Assembly: GCA_965213855.1 (NCBI GenBank)
Contig: CBDCAA010000008.1
Location: 620,001 to 684,000 of the forward strand
DNA from: JBBROS01 sp965213855
Lineage (GTDB): Bacteria; Pseudomonadota; Alphaproteobacteria; Acetobacterales; Acetobacteraceae
Length of the DNA: 64,000 bases
Direction: 5' to 3'
Positions 7,844 through 17,029 of the stretch are shown one piece after another. Every line of letters starts with the position of its first letter. Position 1 is the stretch's first letter. The translations under genes and the position numbers were made by a program. Under the pieces are notes generated by a model. It was not told where the DNA came from, did not search any database, and saw only the letters and a list, made by a program, of their open reading frames with translations.

Positions 7844-9261
7844 GTCGCGCGGCCGCTGACCTCCGCGCCGTCGCTGGGTCGGAGAGCGAGGAAGCCGGGG
7901 ATGCCGAGCAACGGCAGGATCGCGATCAAGAGAAACACGTGCTGGAATTGCGGCACGGTGGGGGCCGCGTCGCCGGTGGCGAGCATGCCGAGCAGGGCTG
8001 CGCTGAGCGAGACGCCGAGGCCCATCGTGAGTTGCTGCACGACGCTGCCTAGGCTGGTCGCCTGGCTCAGCCGGGGCCCGGGGATGTCGACGTAGCTGAG
8101 CATCTGGATGGCATTGAATTGCGTGCTGCGCACGACGCCGAACAGCATCATCACCACGATCAGGACGACATGCGGGGTCGCGGCGTCGAACGCGGCGAAC
8201 ACGGCGATGATGGCGGCCGAGAGCGCGGAGTTGAGCAGCAGCATGCGGCGGAACCCGAACGCACGCATCATGCGGGCCGTGAGCGGGCGGATGAAGATGG
8301 CGGCGATGCTGATGACGAAGGTCAGGCTCCCGCTGCTGACCGGGCTGAGCCCGAAGCCGAGCTGGAACAGCAGCGGCAGCAGGAAGGGCGGCGCGTTGAT
8401 GCCGATCCGGCTGAACCCGCCGGCGAGCGAGCCGATGCGGAAGGTGCGGATGCGGAAGAGCTTCAGGTCCAGCACCGGCGCCGCCCGCTGCCGCCCGTAC
8501 CAGACGAATAGCGCGAGCAGTGCGGCCCCCGCCAGCAGGATGGCGCATTGTATCGCCCAGGGCACCTGGCCGCGCCCCGCCGTCTCCAGCACCGCCTGCA
8601 GCAGCACGAGCCCGGCGCCGACCAGCAGGAAGCCCGGCAGGTCGAACCGGGGCGGCGCGCCGCGGGCGTTCGGCACGGTGCCCCAGGCGATGCCGATCGC
8701 GAGCAAGCCGAACGGGATGTTGACGAGGAAGATCCAGCGCCAGTTGGCATAGGTTGTGATGACGCCACCCAGCAGCGGCCCCAGGGTCGGGCCGAGCATG
8801 GACGGGATCGCGACGTAGCTCATGGCGCGGATCAGCTCAGATTTCGGGAAGGAGCGGAACAGGATCAGCCGGCCGACCGGGTTCATCATCGCGCCGCCCA
8901 GCCCCTGCAGCACGCGGCACGCCACCAGCACCGGCAGGCTTGTCGCCAGCCCGCACAGCATCGAGCCGGCGGTGAACAGCGCGAAGGCCGCGCAGATCAC
9001 GTTGCGCATGCCGAACCGGTCGGCGATCCACCCGCTGATGGGGATGAAGATCGCCAGGCTGAGCACGTAGCTGGTGATGGCCAGGTTCAGCCGCAGCGGC
9101 GTCTCCTGCAGGCTGGCGGCGATGTCGGGGATCGCGGTCGTGATGATCGTCTGGTCCAGCTGCTCCATCAGGAAACCCGCGGCGACGACGAGCGGGATCA
9201 GGATACGCAGCGGGCCAGCGGGGGCAGCGGTCACGAGGGTTCCTTGGACGTGTTCGATCAT
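7840..9261 (-). CDS. MFS multidrug efflux transporter, DHA2 (EmrB/QacA) family
   Basis: A 473-residue transporter with 13-14 predicted membrane helices. It shows the DHA2 motif LDQTIITTAIPDIAASL in helix 1, GWIADRFGMRNV between helices 2 and 3, and RVLQGLGGAMMNPVGRLIL. It would export hydrophobic drugs by proton antiport. The ATG at 9261 (MIEHVQGTL) gives a short cytoplasmic N-terminus as in relatives; 19 further codons open upstream lack support. It is divergent from galE, with a 74-nt gap. No periplasmic EmrA partner or regulator is next to it. Confidence 0.85.
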   Translation of the reverse strand: MIEHVQGTLVTAAPAGPLRILIPLVVAAGFLMEQLDQTIITTAIPDIAASLQETPLRLNLAITSYVLSLAIFIPISGWIADRFGMRNVICAAFALFTAGSMLCGLATSLPVLVACRVLQGLGGAMMNPVGRLILFRSFPKSELIRAMSYVAIPSMLGPTLGPLLGGVITTYANWRWIFLVNIPFGLLAIGIAWGTVPNARGAPPRFDLPGFLLVGAGLVLLQAVLETAGRGQVPWAIQCAILLAGAALLALFVWYGRQRAAPVLDLKLFRIRTFRIGSLAGGFSRIGINAPPFLLPLLFQLGFGLSPVSSGSLTFVISIAAIFIRPLTARMMRAFGFRRMLLLNSALSAAIIAVFAAFDAATPHVVLIVVMMLFGVVRSTQFNAIQMLSYVDIPGPRLSQATSLGSVVQQLTMGLGVSLSAALLGMLATGDAAPTVPQFQHVFLLIAILPLLGIPGFLALRPSDGAEVSGRAT

Positions 9262-9335
9262 CGCGCGGGATGTGTTGCGGTGCAACCGGCACCGCCGGTA
9301 TTGACCCGCAGCGGACATGCCGCACGGAGGACTCC

Positions 9336-10346
9336 ATGAGCGCCACGCCAGCCCGCCAGCGCTGCCTTGTGACCGGGGGCGCCGGGTATGTCGGCAGCCA
9401 CGTCGTGCTCGCTCTGTTGGAGCAGGGGGCCGACGTGGTCGTGCTCGACAACCTGCGGCAGGGCCACCGCGCAGCGGTGCCGGAAGGCGTGCGCTTCGTC
9501 CAGGCGGACCTGGCGGACGCCGCCGCGCTCGACGCGGTGCTATCTGACGGCCCGTGGGACGCGGTGCTGCATTTCGCCGCCCTGTCGCTGGTGGGCGAGA
9601 GCATGCGGGAGCCGATGCGCTACTGCTTCGAGAATGGCGGCGTCGGGTTCAAGCTGATCGACGCCTGCGTGCGGCATGGGGTGCCCCGCTTCGTGCTCAG
9701 CTCCACGGCGAACCTGTTCGGGGAGCCCGAGGTGATCCCGATCGACGAGACGGCCCGGCTCAGCCCGTCATCCCCCTACGGCGAGAGCAAGCTGATGATC
9801 GAGCGGGCGTTGTTCTGGGCCGGCCAGGTGCATGGTTTGCGGTCAGCCTGCCTGCGCTACTTCAACGCCGCCGGGGCCGACCCGGACGGGCGTCTGGGCG
9901 AGGACCACGACCCGGAGACGCACCTGATCCCGTTGGCGATCGATGCGGCGCTGGGGCGCCGGCCGCCGCTGGTGGTGTTCGGGCAGGACTATCCGACGCC
10001 GGACGGAACCTGCATCCGCGACTACGTGCATGTGGCCGACCTGGCCCAGGCGCATCTGCTCGCGCTGCGGCAACTGGATACAAGGAGCGTCACCTACAAC
10101 CTGGGCAACGGTGCCGGGCATTCGGTGCAGCAGGTGCTATCGTCGGTCGGCCGGGTGCTGGGCCGCCCGGTGCCGGTCACGATGGGCGGGCGGCGGGCGG
10201 GCGACCCGGCGGTGCTGGTGGCATCGTCGGCGCTGATCCGCGCCGAGACAGGCTGGACCCCGGCCTATCCCGGGCTGGACGACATCGTGCGCACGGCGGC
10301 GGCCTGGCGCGAGCGGCACTCGGAGGGCTACCGCACCGCGGCCTGA
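9336..10346 (+). CDS. galE: UDP-glucose 4-epimerase
   Basis: A 336-residue short-chain dehydrogenase/reductase of the extended GalE type. The NAD-binding motif is TGGAGYVG (residues 13-20). The active-site region has SSTANLFG near residue 123, and Tyr148-x3-Lys152 (YGESK). The substrate loop RYFNAAGADPDG and DYPTPDGTCIRDYVHV are typical of GalE. It interconverts UDP-glucose and UDP-galactose for polysaccharide precursors. GGAGG five bases before the ATG supports the start at 9336. No galactose-use genes are next to it, so a role in the nearby glycan genes is likely but inferred. Confidence 0.88.
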   Translation: MSATPARQRCLVTGGAGYVGSHVVLALLEQGADVVVLDNLRQGHRAAVPEGVRFVQADLADAAALDAVLSDGPWDAVLHFAALSLVGESMREPMRYCFENGGVGFKLIDACVRHGVPRFVLSSTANLFGEPEVIPIDETARLSPSSPYGESKLMIERALFWAGQVHGLRSACLRYFNAAGADPDGRLGEDHDPETHLIPLAIDAALGRRPPLVVFGQDYPTPDGTCIRDYVHVADLAQAHLLALRQLDTRSVTYNLGNGAGHSVQQVLSSVGRVLGRPVPVTMGGRRAGDPAVLVASSALIRAETGWTPAYPGLDDIVRTAAAWRERHSEGYRTAA

Positions 10347-10365
10347 CCCGCGTCGCGCTGGCGGA

Positions 10366-10806
10366 TCAGTTGCAGATCAGGCTGGACGTGTCCTGGGGCG
10401 AGGCGCCGTTGGGCCCGCGGGAACACAGGTCGTAATCGTGGCCGGGCCGGGTCGAGGGGTTGGTGTAGACGTAGGGATGGTTCCAGGCGTCCATGAGCTG
10501 GCCGTCGCCCTTGAGGTAGGGGCCGTTCCAGCCCGGCGCGTCGCTGGGCCGGCTGTTCAGCGCCTGCAGCCCCGGGTCGGTCGGCGGGTAGCCGCCCACG
10601 TCGAGCTTGTAGATGTCGAGGATGCCGGCGATGCGCTCGATCGACTGCTTGGCCACGGAACCGCGGGCGTTGCCGAGTTGGCGCAGCGCAGCCGGGGCGA
10701 CGAGGCCGATCAGCAGGCCGAGGATCGCGATCACGACCAGGATCTCCAGCAGGGTGAACCCGGCGTCGGTGCGCGGTTCGGGAAGCGTCGGATCGGGTCG
10801 CTGCAT
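10366..10806 (-). CDS. gspG: type II secretion major pseudopilin GspG
   Basis: A 146-residue type IV pilin-like protein. The prepilin leader MQRPDPTLPEPRTDAG is followed by the cleavage site G16/F17 (FTLLEILVVIAILGLLIGL, with Glu21 at position +5). The C-terminal part has the GspG pattern: IYKLDVGGYPPTDPGLQAL, WNGPYL, DAWNHPYVY and a two-Cys tail. It would polymerise into the T2SS pseudopilus after cleavage by the prepilin peptidase encoded at 18429-19169. It stands alone here, without gspH-K. The start at 10806 gives a normal leader length; longer in-frame starts run into the divergent gene at 10859. Confidence 0.88.
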   Translation of the reverse strand: MQRPDPTLPEPRTDAGFTLLEILVVIAILGLLIGLVAPAALRQLGNARGSVAKQSIERIAGILDIYKLDVGGYPPTDPGLQALNSRPSDAPGWNGPYLKGDGQLMDAWNHPYVYTNPSTRPGHDYDLCSRGPNGASPQDTSSLICN

Positions 10807-10858
10807 GACGGAGGGCTTTCTGCTAGGTCGGGTGCGGAACATCAAGGAGTGACCGCTC

Positions 10859-11272
10859 ATGGCGGTGCCGTTCCTGGCATGCATGGCGCTCGTGGCCAAC
10901 CTCTACAGCCTGCCGCCGCGGGTGCTGCCATCGATCCAGGCGGTCGAGGGCGGGCAGCCCGGCGTCGCGCACCTGAACGCCAACGGCAGCGAGGATCTGG
11001 GCGTGATGCAGGTCAATACCGTCTGGCTGCGTCCGTTGACGGCGTACACGCGGCTGGCGGCGGCAGAGGTGCGGGAGCGGCTGCTGGCGCGCCCCTGCTT
11101 CAACATCGCCGCGGCCGGGTTGATCATGCGGACCTACCTGGACGAGGCGAAGGGCGACCTGCTGCAGGCGGTCGGGTTCTACCACTCGCATACGCCGCTG
11201 CTCAGTCTCGACTACCAGGCGCGCGTGCTCCGCTCGGCGACCCGGCTGTTCCAGCGGGCGCCAGGTCGATGA
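10859..11272 (+). CDS. small SLT-like lytic transglycosylase domain protein
   Basis: A 137-residue protein resembling a minimal SLT/VirB1-type lysozyme fold. The candidate catalytic Glu30 is in IQAVEGG. The family GxMQ[IV]N motif appears as GVMQVN (residues 48-53), and AGLIMRTYL and GFYHSHTP fit the later AxxYN-like region. The N-terminus is hydrophobic and may act as a signal. AAGGAG precedes the ATG at a good distance. It may locally open peptidoglycan for the secretion apparatus whose pseudopilin is divergent from it; that role is inferred. Its last 71 nt overlap the convergent acyltransferase gene. Confidence 0.65.
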   Translation: MAVPFLACMALVANLYSLPPRVLPSIQAVEGGQPGVAHLNANGSEDLGVMQVNTVWLRPLTAYTRLAAAEVRERLLARPCFNIAAAGLIMRTYLDEAKGDLLQAVGFYHSHTPLLSLDYQARVLRSATRLFQRAPGR

Positions 11273-12398
11273 GGGGGGCGGATCGCGGTGCACGGCCGAG
11301 CCGCTGCCCGATGCGTGCGCTGGGGCGTTCGATGCCCCAGTGCAGGCCGGTTGCCATGGCCAGCAGCAGCGGGAGTGTCAGCGCGGCGGCGGGGTAATAG
11401 CCGAGCCCGGCGCCGACCATGAACGCGCGAAGCAGCGTGTAGCCCATCAGCGAGTGCACGATGTAGAACGGGAAGCTGATCGCGGCCATGCCGTCCAGCA
11501 CCGGGTTGGCAGGTATGTGGCGGCGGACGGCATAGAGCAGGCCGAACACCGCCACAGCGTAGAAATAGTTCAACGTGACGACAGGATATTGCGCACTCCA
11601 GACACTGAAGCGCCACGCCGAGACGAACAGCGCCAGCAACACCCCAGCGGTGAGCAGCAGGGCCCGGCCGGACAACAGCCGGCGGTGGTGGAAGTTGAAG
11701 GCGACGCCGATGAGCATGTAGCACAAGCAGACCGAATGGCTGCTGATCGTGTAGCTGGGCGTGCTCGGGATGGCGCCGATGTCGAGCACGACGCCGGCCG
11801 ACATGAGCCAGTTGAGCGCGAGCACGGCGGTGCCGGCAGCCAGCAGCGCCCAGGCGCGGCCGTGCAGGATGGCCGGCAGCAGCAGGATCGCGAGCAGGTA
11901 GAACTTCAGCTCGACCGAGAGGGTCCAGTTGACGAGGTCGATGCTCGGTTCGCCGACCAGGTCGTAGCCGAGCAGCGCGTTGGCTAACACGCTGCGCGTG
12001 CTGAAGGTGAAGGGGCGCTGCCAGGCCCACGATGCCGCGTAGAGGATCAACAGTTCGAGCAGCAGCGCCAAGATGTAGGTGGGGTAGATGCGCAGCAGCC
12101 GGGCTGCGGCGAAGGTCAGGCGTCCGTGTTTCTCGGCCGCGCGCTGCTGAAGCGAGAAGGGGATCACGAACCCGCTGATGAGGAAGAAGATGCCGACGCC
12201 GAACGGGCCGAAATTGATCCATGGGTAGGCAACGACGGCCAGCAGCGCCGAGGGGGGCGGCCCGGACTGCGGCGGGGAGAACGTCACGTTGCTGACGACC
12301 TCGGGCAACAGCCAGTAGACGCCGACCAAGTGGCTGAGTGCCACCGAGAGCGCGGCCACGCCGCGGAGCTGGTTGGCGAACCGGATGCGCCCGCTCAA
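11202..12398 (-). CDS. membrane acyltransferase, acyltransferase-3 (OafA/NodX) family
   Basis: A 398-residue polytopic membrane protein with about ten helices. The family opening is RFANQLRGVAALSVALSHLVGVYW, followed by FGVGIFFLISGFVIPFSL, an Arg-rich RLLRIYPTYI loop, and NWTLSVELKFYLL. It would O-acylate a sugar of a surface polysaccharide using acyl-CoA. No ATG fits. The only start that keeps the family N-terminus is TTG at 12398, which overlaps the stop of the upstream glycosyltransferase gene (TTGA). This implies co-translation and a common glycan. The C-terminal 24 codons run antisense to the SLT-like gene, so the true end may be tail-like. Confidence 0.8.
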   Translation of the reverse strand: MSGRIRFANQLRGVAALSVALSHLVGVYWLLPEVVSNVTFSPPQSGPPPSALLAVVAYPWINFGPFGVGIFFLISGFVIPFSLQQRAAEKHGRLTFAAARLLRIYPTYILALLLELLILYAASWAWQRPFTFSTRSVLANALLGYDLVGEPSIDLVNWTLSVELKFYLLAILLLPAILHGRAWALLAAGTAVLALNWLMSAGVVLDIGAIPSTPSYTISSHSVCLCYMLIGVAFNFHHRRLLSGRALLLTAGVLLALFVSAWRFSVWSAQYPVVTLNYFYAVAVFGLLYAVRRHIPANPVLDGMAAISFPFYIVHSLMGYTLLRAFMVGAGLGYYPAAALTLPLLLAMATGLHWGIERPSARIGQRLGRAPRSAPLIDLAPAGTAGSPSGARAPGSRD

Positions 12399-15300
12399 GG
12401 GATGGCAGCTTCGGGCGGCACAGCCTCGGGCGCCTGCACCACGACGCCGCTGGCGGCGAGGCCCTGCAGCATGGCGCCCCAGCGTCCGCCGACGGTGGTC
12501 CAGTTGCGGTCGGCCAGCCAGGTGGCGGCCGACGCGACCGCGGTGGCGCGGGCCGCCTGGTCGCGGAGCGCGCCGTCGATGCCGCGGGCGATCGAGGCGG
12601 CGGCGATGCCGGGCAGGGTGAGGGCGGCTGACCCGGCCTCCTCGAACAGCGGCAGCGGCGTGGTCGCGACGGGGACGCCGGTCTGCAGCGCGCTGCGCAG
12701 GGCCGCGCTCGATCCTTCCTTCGAGTGCTGGTACGGCAGCACGAGCAGGTCGCAGGGCGCGAGCAGGGCGGCGGACTCTTCGTGGGCCAGGAACCCCGTC
12801 TCGAACGTCACGGCCGCGTCCAGCCCGGCCGTGGCCACCCGTGCGCGGCACGCAGTGATCTCCTCGGCCGATTGCGGCAGCGGGTATTCGGCGTTGACCA
12901 GGCGCAAAGCGAGGTTCGGCCAGGCCGGGCGCAGCAGGCCAATGGCGTCGATGAGCTGCGGAATGCCCTTGCCGGGCAAGAAGAAGCCGTAGCAGCCGAG
13001 CAGGACCGCATCGCCGAACGCGAGGGCGCGCGGCGGCTTCGGCGGGGCGGACGCGGCGGCGCCATGCGGGATGAGCACGGTATTGGCCGCGAGCCCGAGA
13101 GCCGCGAGGATGTTCACGTCGCGCACCGAATGGACGACGACGCGCGACATGCGGCCGAGCGCGCGCGTGACCGCCATGCGCACCGGCGGCGGCGCGTCGG
13201 CCAGGTCCTGCGCGTTGTGCAGCGTGACGCAGCAGACCCGGCCGTGCAGCGCCGGGTGATCGAGCAGGCCGGGCAGCGTGGTCCAGGACACGAGGCCGGG
13301 CTGGTGTTGCAGCACGACGGCCTGGGGGTCGTGGCGGAGGATGGCGCCCGCCAGGCCCGCGTGGCTGTCCTCGTCGCCCACGCGCCAGCTCGGACTGATG
13401 ACGGGAGCGGGACCCGGCGATAGCTCGGGCGATAGCTCGGGCGAGGGTTCGGCCACGCCGGTGCGCTCGTCGGCCAGCACCAGGGCCGGGACCGGAACGG
13501 CGCCGACCAGCCGGCGGGAGTATTCGGCGATGCCGCAGCGGACATCCCAGGTCGTGATCCAGCCGACCCGGGGCAGCGACGGCGCCGGCGGCCGCAGCAG
13601 CAGTTGCGCGGCGAAGTCGGCGATCGCGCCCGCGATCGGGCGTGGCTTGGTCAGAAACTCGGGACCGGGGGTGGCGGGCGGCCGTGCGGCGAGCTCCTGC
13701 AAGGCGAGCACCAGGTCGTCGACGTCCGGCTCGGCCCAGAGCGAGAACGGGGTCGCCAGGTGCGTGGCCGAAGGCGCGAAGCAGTAGCGCAGCAGGCGGA
13801 CGGCGCCGGGCGAAGCGCCTGGGACGAAGTCCATGTGGCCGCCCCAGCCCGTGGTGATCACCGGCAAGCCGGCGGCCAGCGCCTCGGCTGCGGGCAGGTT
13901 GTAGCCCTCGCCGCGGGTCGGCAAGACCATCGCGTCGGCGTCGCGGAACAGCGCATGCAAGGCGTCCTCCTCGATGTCGGCATCGACGAGCGTGACGGGC
14001 GCGATCCCGGAGTCGGAGGCCTGCAGGCGAGCGAGGTCGGCCGCAACCGTATTGTGGGGGTTGGGGAAACCCTTGATGACAAGCCGCACGTCGTCGCCGG
14101 CGCGAAATGCCCGGGCATAGGCCGCCAGCAGCACGTCGACCCCCTTGCGCGGAAAGCAGGAGGACACGTGAAGGAAGGTGAAGGGGCGGGATGGCCGGGC
14201 TCCGCGCTCGGCGCGCAGACGGCGGAACGCGTCGAGCCGTGGGGCCGGGGACACGACGCGGACCGGGACCGTGACGCCAGACTCGACGAGTGCCTTCGCC
14301 ACGACGGCCGTGGGGGCCAGCACGCCGTCGAAGCCGTCGTTGAGCTGCGCGGCCATCGGCGCCGGCAGCACCGACTCTTCCCAGAAGACATAGGCAAGGG
14401 CCAGATCGCCACGGTCGAGCGGAACCCAGATGGGATAGTGCTGGCTTACGACGATCTCGGGCGCCGTGGCAGGTGGGGGGCGGGCCACCAGGGCGGCAAC
14501 GGCCGAACGCTGCGCCGGCGGAACACCGCCGACCTCGGCCGTGACGTCGCCCTCGACCGGGATCAGCCGCACGCTGCCCGGCCGTTCCAACTCGAGCGCG
14601 GCGGCGAGCGACCGATTGATCTCGGCGAGGCTGTAAGTGCCGTTCACATGGCCCGTGACGGTGAAGTGGGCATTGGCGGCGAGCGCCTGGTGCGCGGCCG
14701 CGTCGACCGGACGCGCGGCGCCGGCCTGCGCCAGCGCGAGCACGAGGGTCGGGATGTGCCGATCGAGCCGGAAGCGGTCGAGCCCGGAGCGCTGCCGGGC
14801 CAGCAGGGCGGCTCGGGCAGCTGGCCCGGCCAGGGCCAGCATCTTGGCCGCCACTCCGGCGGCGCTGCCGTCGGCAAGGCCGGCCGGATCGGGCCCGATC
14901 GTGTAGGGAACGGCGCCAGTCGCGGTGGCGAGCACGGGAACGCCTTTCGCGATCGCCTCCACCAGGGGCACGCCGAACCCCTCGTGCCGGCTCATGGAGA
15001 CGTACAGGTCGGCATCGGCATAGTGCCGGCGCAGTGCGGCGTCGTCGACGAGGCCGGTGACCTCGACTTCGCCGTGCTGCAGCCCCAGGCGGCGAATGGC
15101 GGCGAACAGCGCCTGGACAAACGGCTCGTCGTCACAGCGGCCGACCAGGACGAGCCGGCTCGGGCCGTGGTGCAGCGCGCGGAACTGGGCGTAGGCCTCG
15201 ACCAGGTCCATCTGGCCCTTGGCTGCCGTGACCCGGCCGACGAACAAAAACGTCAGCGCGGGATCGCGCGACGCTGCCGCGCAAGCGGACGGGGCCGGAG

Positions 15301-16963
15301 CAGGCGCCATCAAGGCGGCGAGGTCGAACAGCATCGGGCAGGCGGCCACGTCGGTGTAGCCGGCCTGCCGCAACTCGAGCGCGCTGAACTCGCTATCGGC
15401 CAGGACGGCCTTCACGGCGGGCTGGATCGCCGCCAACTGATCCAAGCCGATCCGGGCGTAGCGCTGCATGAACGGATTGCCGTCGAGCAGCTCCGGAGGC
15501 GTGATATTGTGGTAGATCAGCACCTTCGGCGCAGGCAGCGCCAGCACGCGGTCCAACGCGTCGTGCCCCATCGAGTGGCGGAGCAGCAGCACGTAGCGGT
15601 CGTGGTCGGGCAGGTCGGCGAGCGGGTGGATCTCGTTGCCGAGGCCAGGGTCGCGGTGCTCGGCGAAGATGCGGCTGTCGTAGCCGAGCTCTCGAAGGAT
15701 ACGGCGGGTGAGGAACATGGCGTTGGTGATGGCGTCGCCGACGGCGGTGCCGGAATGGAACTGGTGCACCGCGCGGCGGGGCGGCGCCGGCGGCCGGGGT
15801 GGGGCGGGCGGCGGCGGCGCGATCGTCGCCGGCTCGGCGATGACGTCCGTTTCGGGGGCTGCGGCCACCGCCACTTCGGCCGCAGTGGCGCGCCATCCCG
15901 CGACCCGGCGCAGCGGAGCGGTGACGCGCCACGACGTGCTGGCGCGCATCGCTTGGAGCCAGGATTCCGAGAGGGCGCGGGTCGCCTCGGCCTCCCGGGC
16001 CTGCGCTTCGGCCTCGGTCGCGCGGCGGGTCGCGCGCGCCCCGTCCTCCGCGGTGGCGGCATTCTCCTGTTCCAACCGGGCGACGACCTCGGCGCGGGCG
16101 GCCGCGACCTCCCGAAGGCGGGTGGCCTCGTTGCCGGTCCGCAGCAGGCGGAGGTTCGCGGCTTCGGCCCGGTTCTCGGCGATGCCGGCCCGGAGCTCGG
16201 CCGCGGTCGCGCGATCGAGCACCGCGGCGGCGCGCGACTCGGCCTCGGCCAGGCGCCGGGTCCATTCCGTGTCTGCGACGCGGAGGAAGTTGTCGAACAC
16301 GTTGGGTGGAGTGCGGAAGTGCGGCGCCAGCTCGGCATGGCGCTCGCGCGCGGCATAGTAGCGGTTCAGCCCGTCGAACCACAGGAAGACGTAGCCGGCG
16401 TCGAGCAGGATCGGCTCCCACTCGGCATGCGTCTCCTCGGTCGACATCGGCGCGGTCGCTTCCGCCAGCACGATCCACGGTCGGAACGCCGCGAAGTCGG
16501 CACCCGCCAGCACGTCGCGCTCGGCCCCCTCGACGTCGATCTTCAGGAAGTGGATCTCGGGCGGGGCATGAGTTCGGCAGAGTGTGGCAAGTGTCTCGGT
16601 CGGAACCGTCATGGCCTGCACGGCCATGCCCCGCGCCCGGTAGCGCGCGACCGCGGCAGGGTCGAGGGTGGACAGGCCAGCATTCGTGCCGTCGAGGCTA
16701 TAGAAGGTCAGCTCCCCGGCGGTGGCCCCCAAGGCGAGCTGCAGGTTCATGTCGCGCGGCCGTGCGGCGGCCAGGCGCTGGTGCGCGGCCGCGGTCGGCT
16801 CCACGTTGATGCCGCGCCAGCCGCGGTCGTAGAAGGCGCGGGTGACGGAGTCGGTATCCGGATGGGAGGCGCCGATATCGATGTAGAACCCGGTCGGCAG
16901 ATGGCCCAACGCTCGCCACAGAAGCACGTCCTCGAAGTTCTGGGCGTAGGACACGAACGTCAT
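12395..16963 (-). CDS. multidomain FkbM methyltransferase with three glycosyltransferase modules
   Basis: A 1522-residue protein. Residues 1-220 are an FkbM-type SAM methyltransferase (FVSYAQNFEDVLLWRAL, FYIDIGA, FLKIDVEGAERDVL). Residues about 230-370 are Ala/Glu/Arg-rich and coiled-coil-like, ending in a STSWRVTAPLR motif. Three GT4/GT-B modules start near residues 400, 765 and 1128. The donor-site ExxxxxxxE motif is intact in the first (EGFGVPLVE, about 664) and second (EGYNLPAAE, about 1018). It lacks the second Glu in the third (EGSSAALRS, about 1416). Start 16963 has AGAAGG upstream. A short direct repeat encodes SPELSPELSPG near 13419-13446. It probably builds and caps a surface glycan. 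The acceptor is unknown. Confidence 0.82.
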   Translation of the reverse strand: MTFVSYAQNFEDVLLWRALGHLPTGFYIDIGASHPDTDSVTRAFYDRGWRGINVEPTAAAHQRLAAARPRDMNLQLALGATAGELTFYSLDGTNAGLSTLDPAAVARYRARGMAVQAMTVPTETLATLCRTHAPPEIHFLKIDVEGAERDVLAGADFAAFRPWIVLAEATAPMSTEETHAEWEPILLDAGYVFLWFDGLNRYYAARERHAELAPHFRTPPNVFDNFLRVADTEWTRRLAEAESRAAAVLDRATAAELRAGIAENRAEAANLRLLRTGNEATRLREVAAARAEVVARLEQENAATAEDGARATRRATEAEAQAREAEATRALSESWLQAMRASTSWRVTAPLRRVAGWRATAAEVAVAAAPETDVIAEPATIAPPPPAPPRPPAPPRRAVHQFHSGTAVGDAITNAMFLTRRILRELGYDSRIFAEHRDPGLGNEIHPLADLPDHDRYVLLLRHSMGHDALDRVLALPAPKVLIYHNITPPELLDGNPFMQRYARIGLDQLAAIQPAVKAVLADSEFSALELRQAGYTDVAACPMLFDLAALMAPAPAPSACAAASRDPALTFLFVGRVTAAKGQMDLVEAYAQFRALHHGPSRLVLVGRCDDEPFVQALFAAIRRLGLQHGEVEVTGLVDDAALRRHYADADLYVSMSRHEGFGVPLVEAIAKGVPVLATATGAVPYTIGPDPAGLADGSAAGVAAKMLALAGPAARAALLARQRSGLDRFRLDRHIPTLVLALAQAGAARPVDAAAHQALAANAHFTVTGHVNGTYSLAEINRSLAAALELERPGSVRLIPVEGDVTAEVGGVPPAQRSAVAALVARPPPATAPEIVVSQHYPIWVPLDRGDLALAYVFWEESVLPAPMAAQLNDGFDGVLAPTAVVAKALVESGVTVPVRVVSPAPRLDAFRRLRAERGARPSRPFTFLHVSSCFPRKGVDVLLAAYARAFRAGDDVRLVIKGFPNPHNTVAADLARLQASDSGIAPVTLVDADIEEDALHALFRDADAMVLPTRGEGYNLPAAEALAAGLPVITTGWGGHMDFVPGASPGAVRLLRYCFAPSATHLATPFSLWAEPDVDDLVLALQELAARPPATPGPEFLTKPRPIAGAIADFAAQLLLRPPAPSLPRVGWITTWDVRCGIAEYSRRLVGAVPVPALVLADERTGVAEPSPELSPELSPGPAPVISPSWRVGDEDSHAGLAGAILRHDPQAVVLQHQPGLVSWTTLPGLLDHPALHGRVCCVTLHNAQDLADAPPPVRMAVTRALGRMSRVVVHSVRDVNILAALGLAANTVLIPHGAAASAPPKPPRALAFGDAVLLGCYGFFLPGKGIPQLIDAIGLLRPAWPNLALRLVNAEYPLPQSAEEITACRARVATAGLDAAVTFETGFLAHEESAALLAPCDLLVLPYQHSKEGSSAALRSALQTGVPVATTPLPLFEEAGSAALTLPGIAAASIARGIDGALRDQAARATAVASAATWLADRNWTTVGGRWGAMLQGLAASGVVVQAPEAVPPEAAIP

Positions 16964-17029
16964 GGGCGAGCCTTCTACAACGATGCCGGCGCGCTTGCCC
17001 AGGTTGCCCGGCCAGGTTAGCACCGGGCG

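Noticed and set aside
13604..17020. 1138-codon plus-strand frame opposite the FkbM/glycosyltransferase gene
   Set aside because: Low-information composition; antisense of a strongly supported protein.
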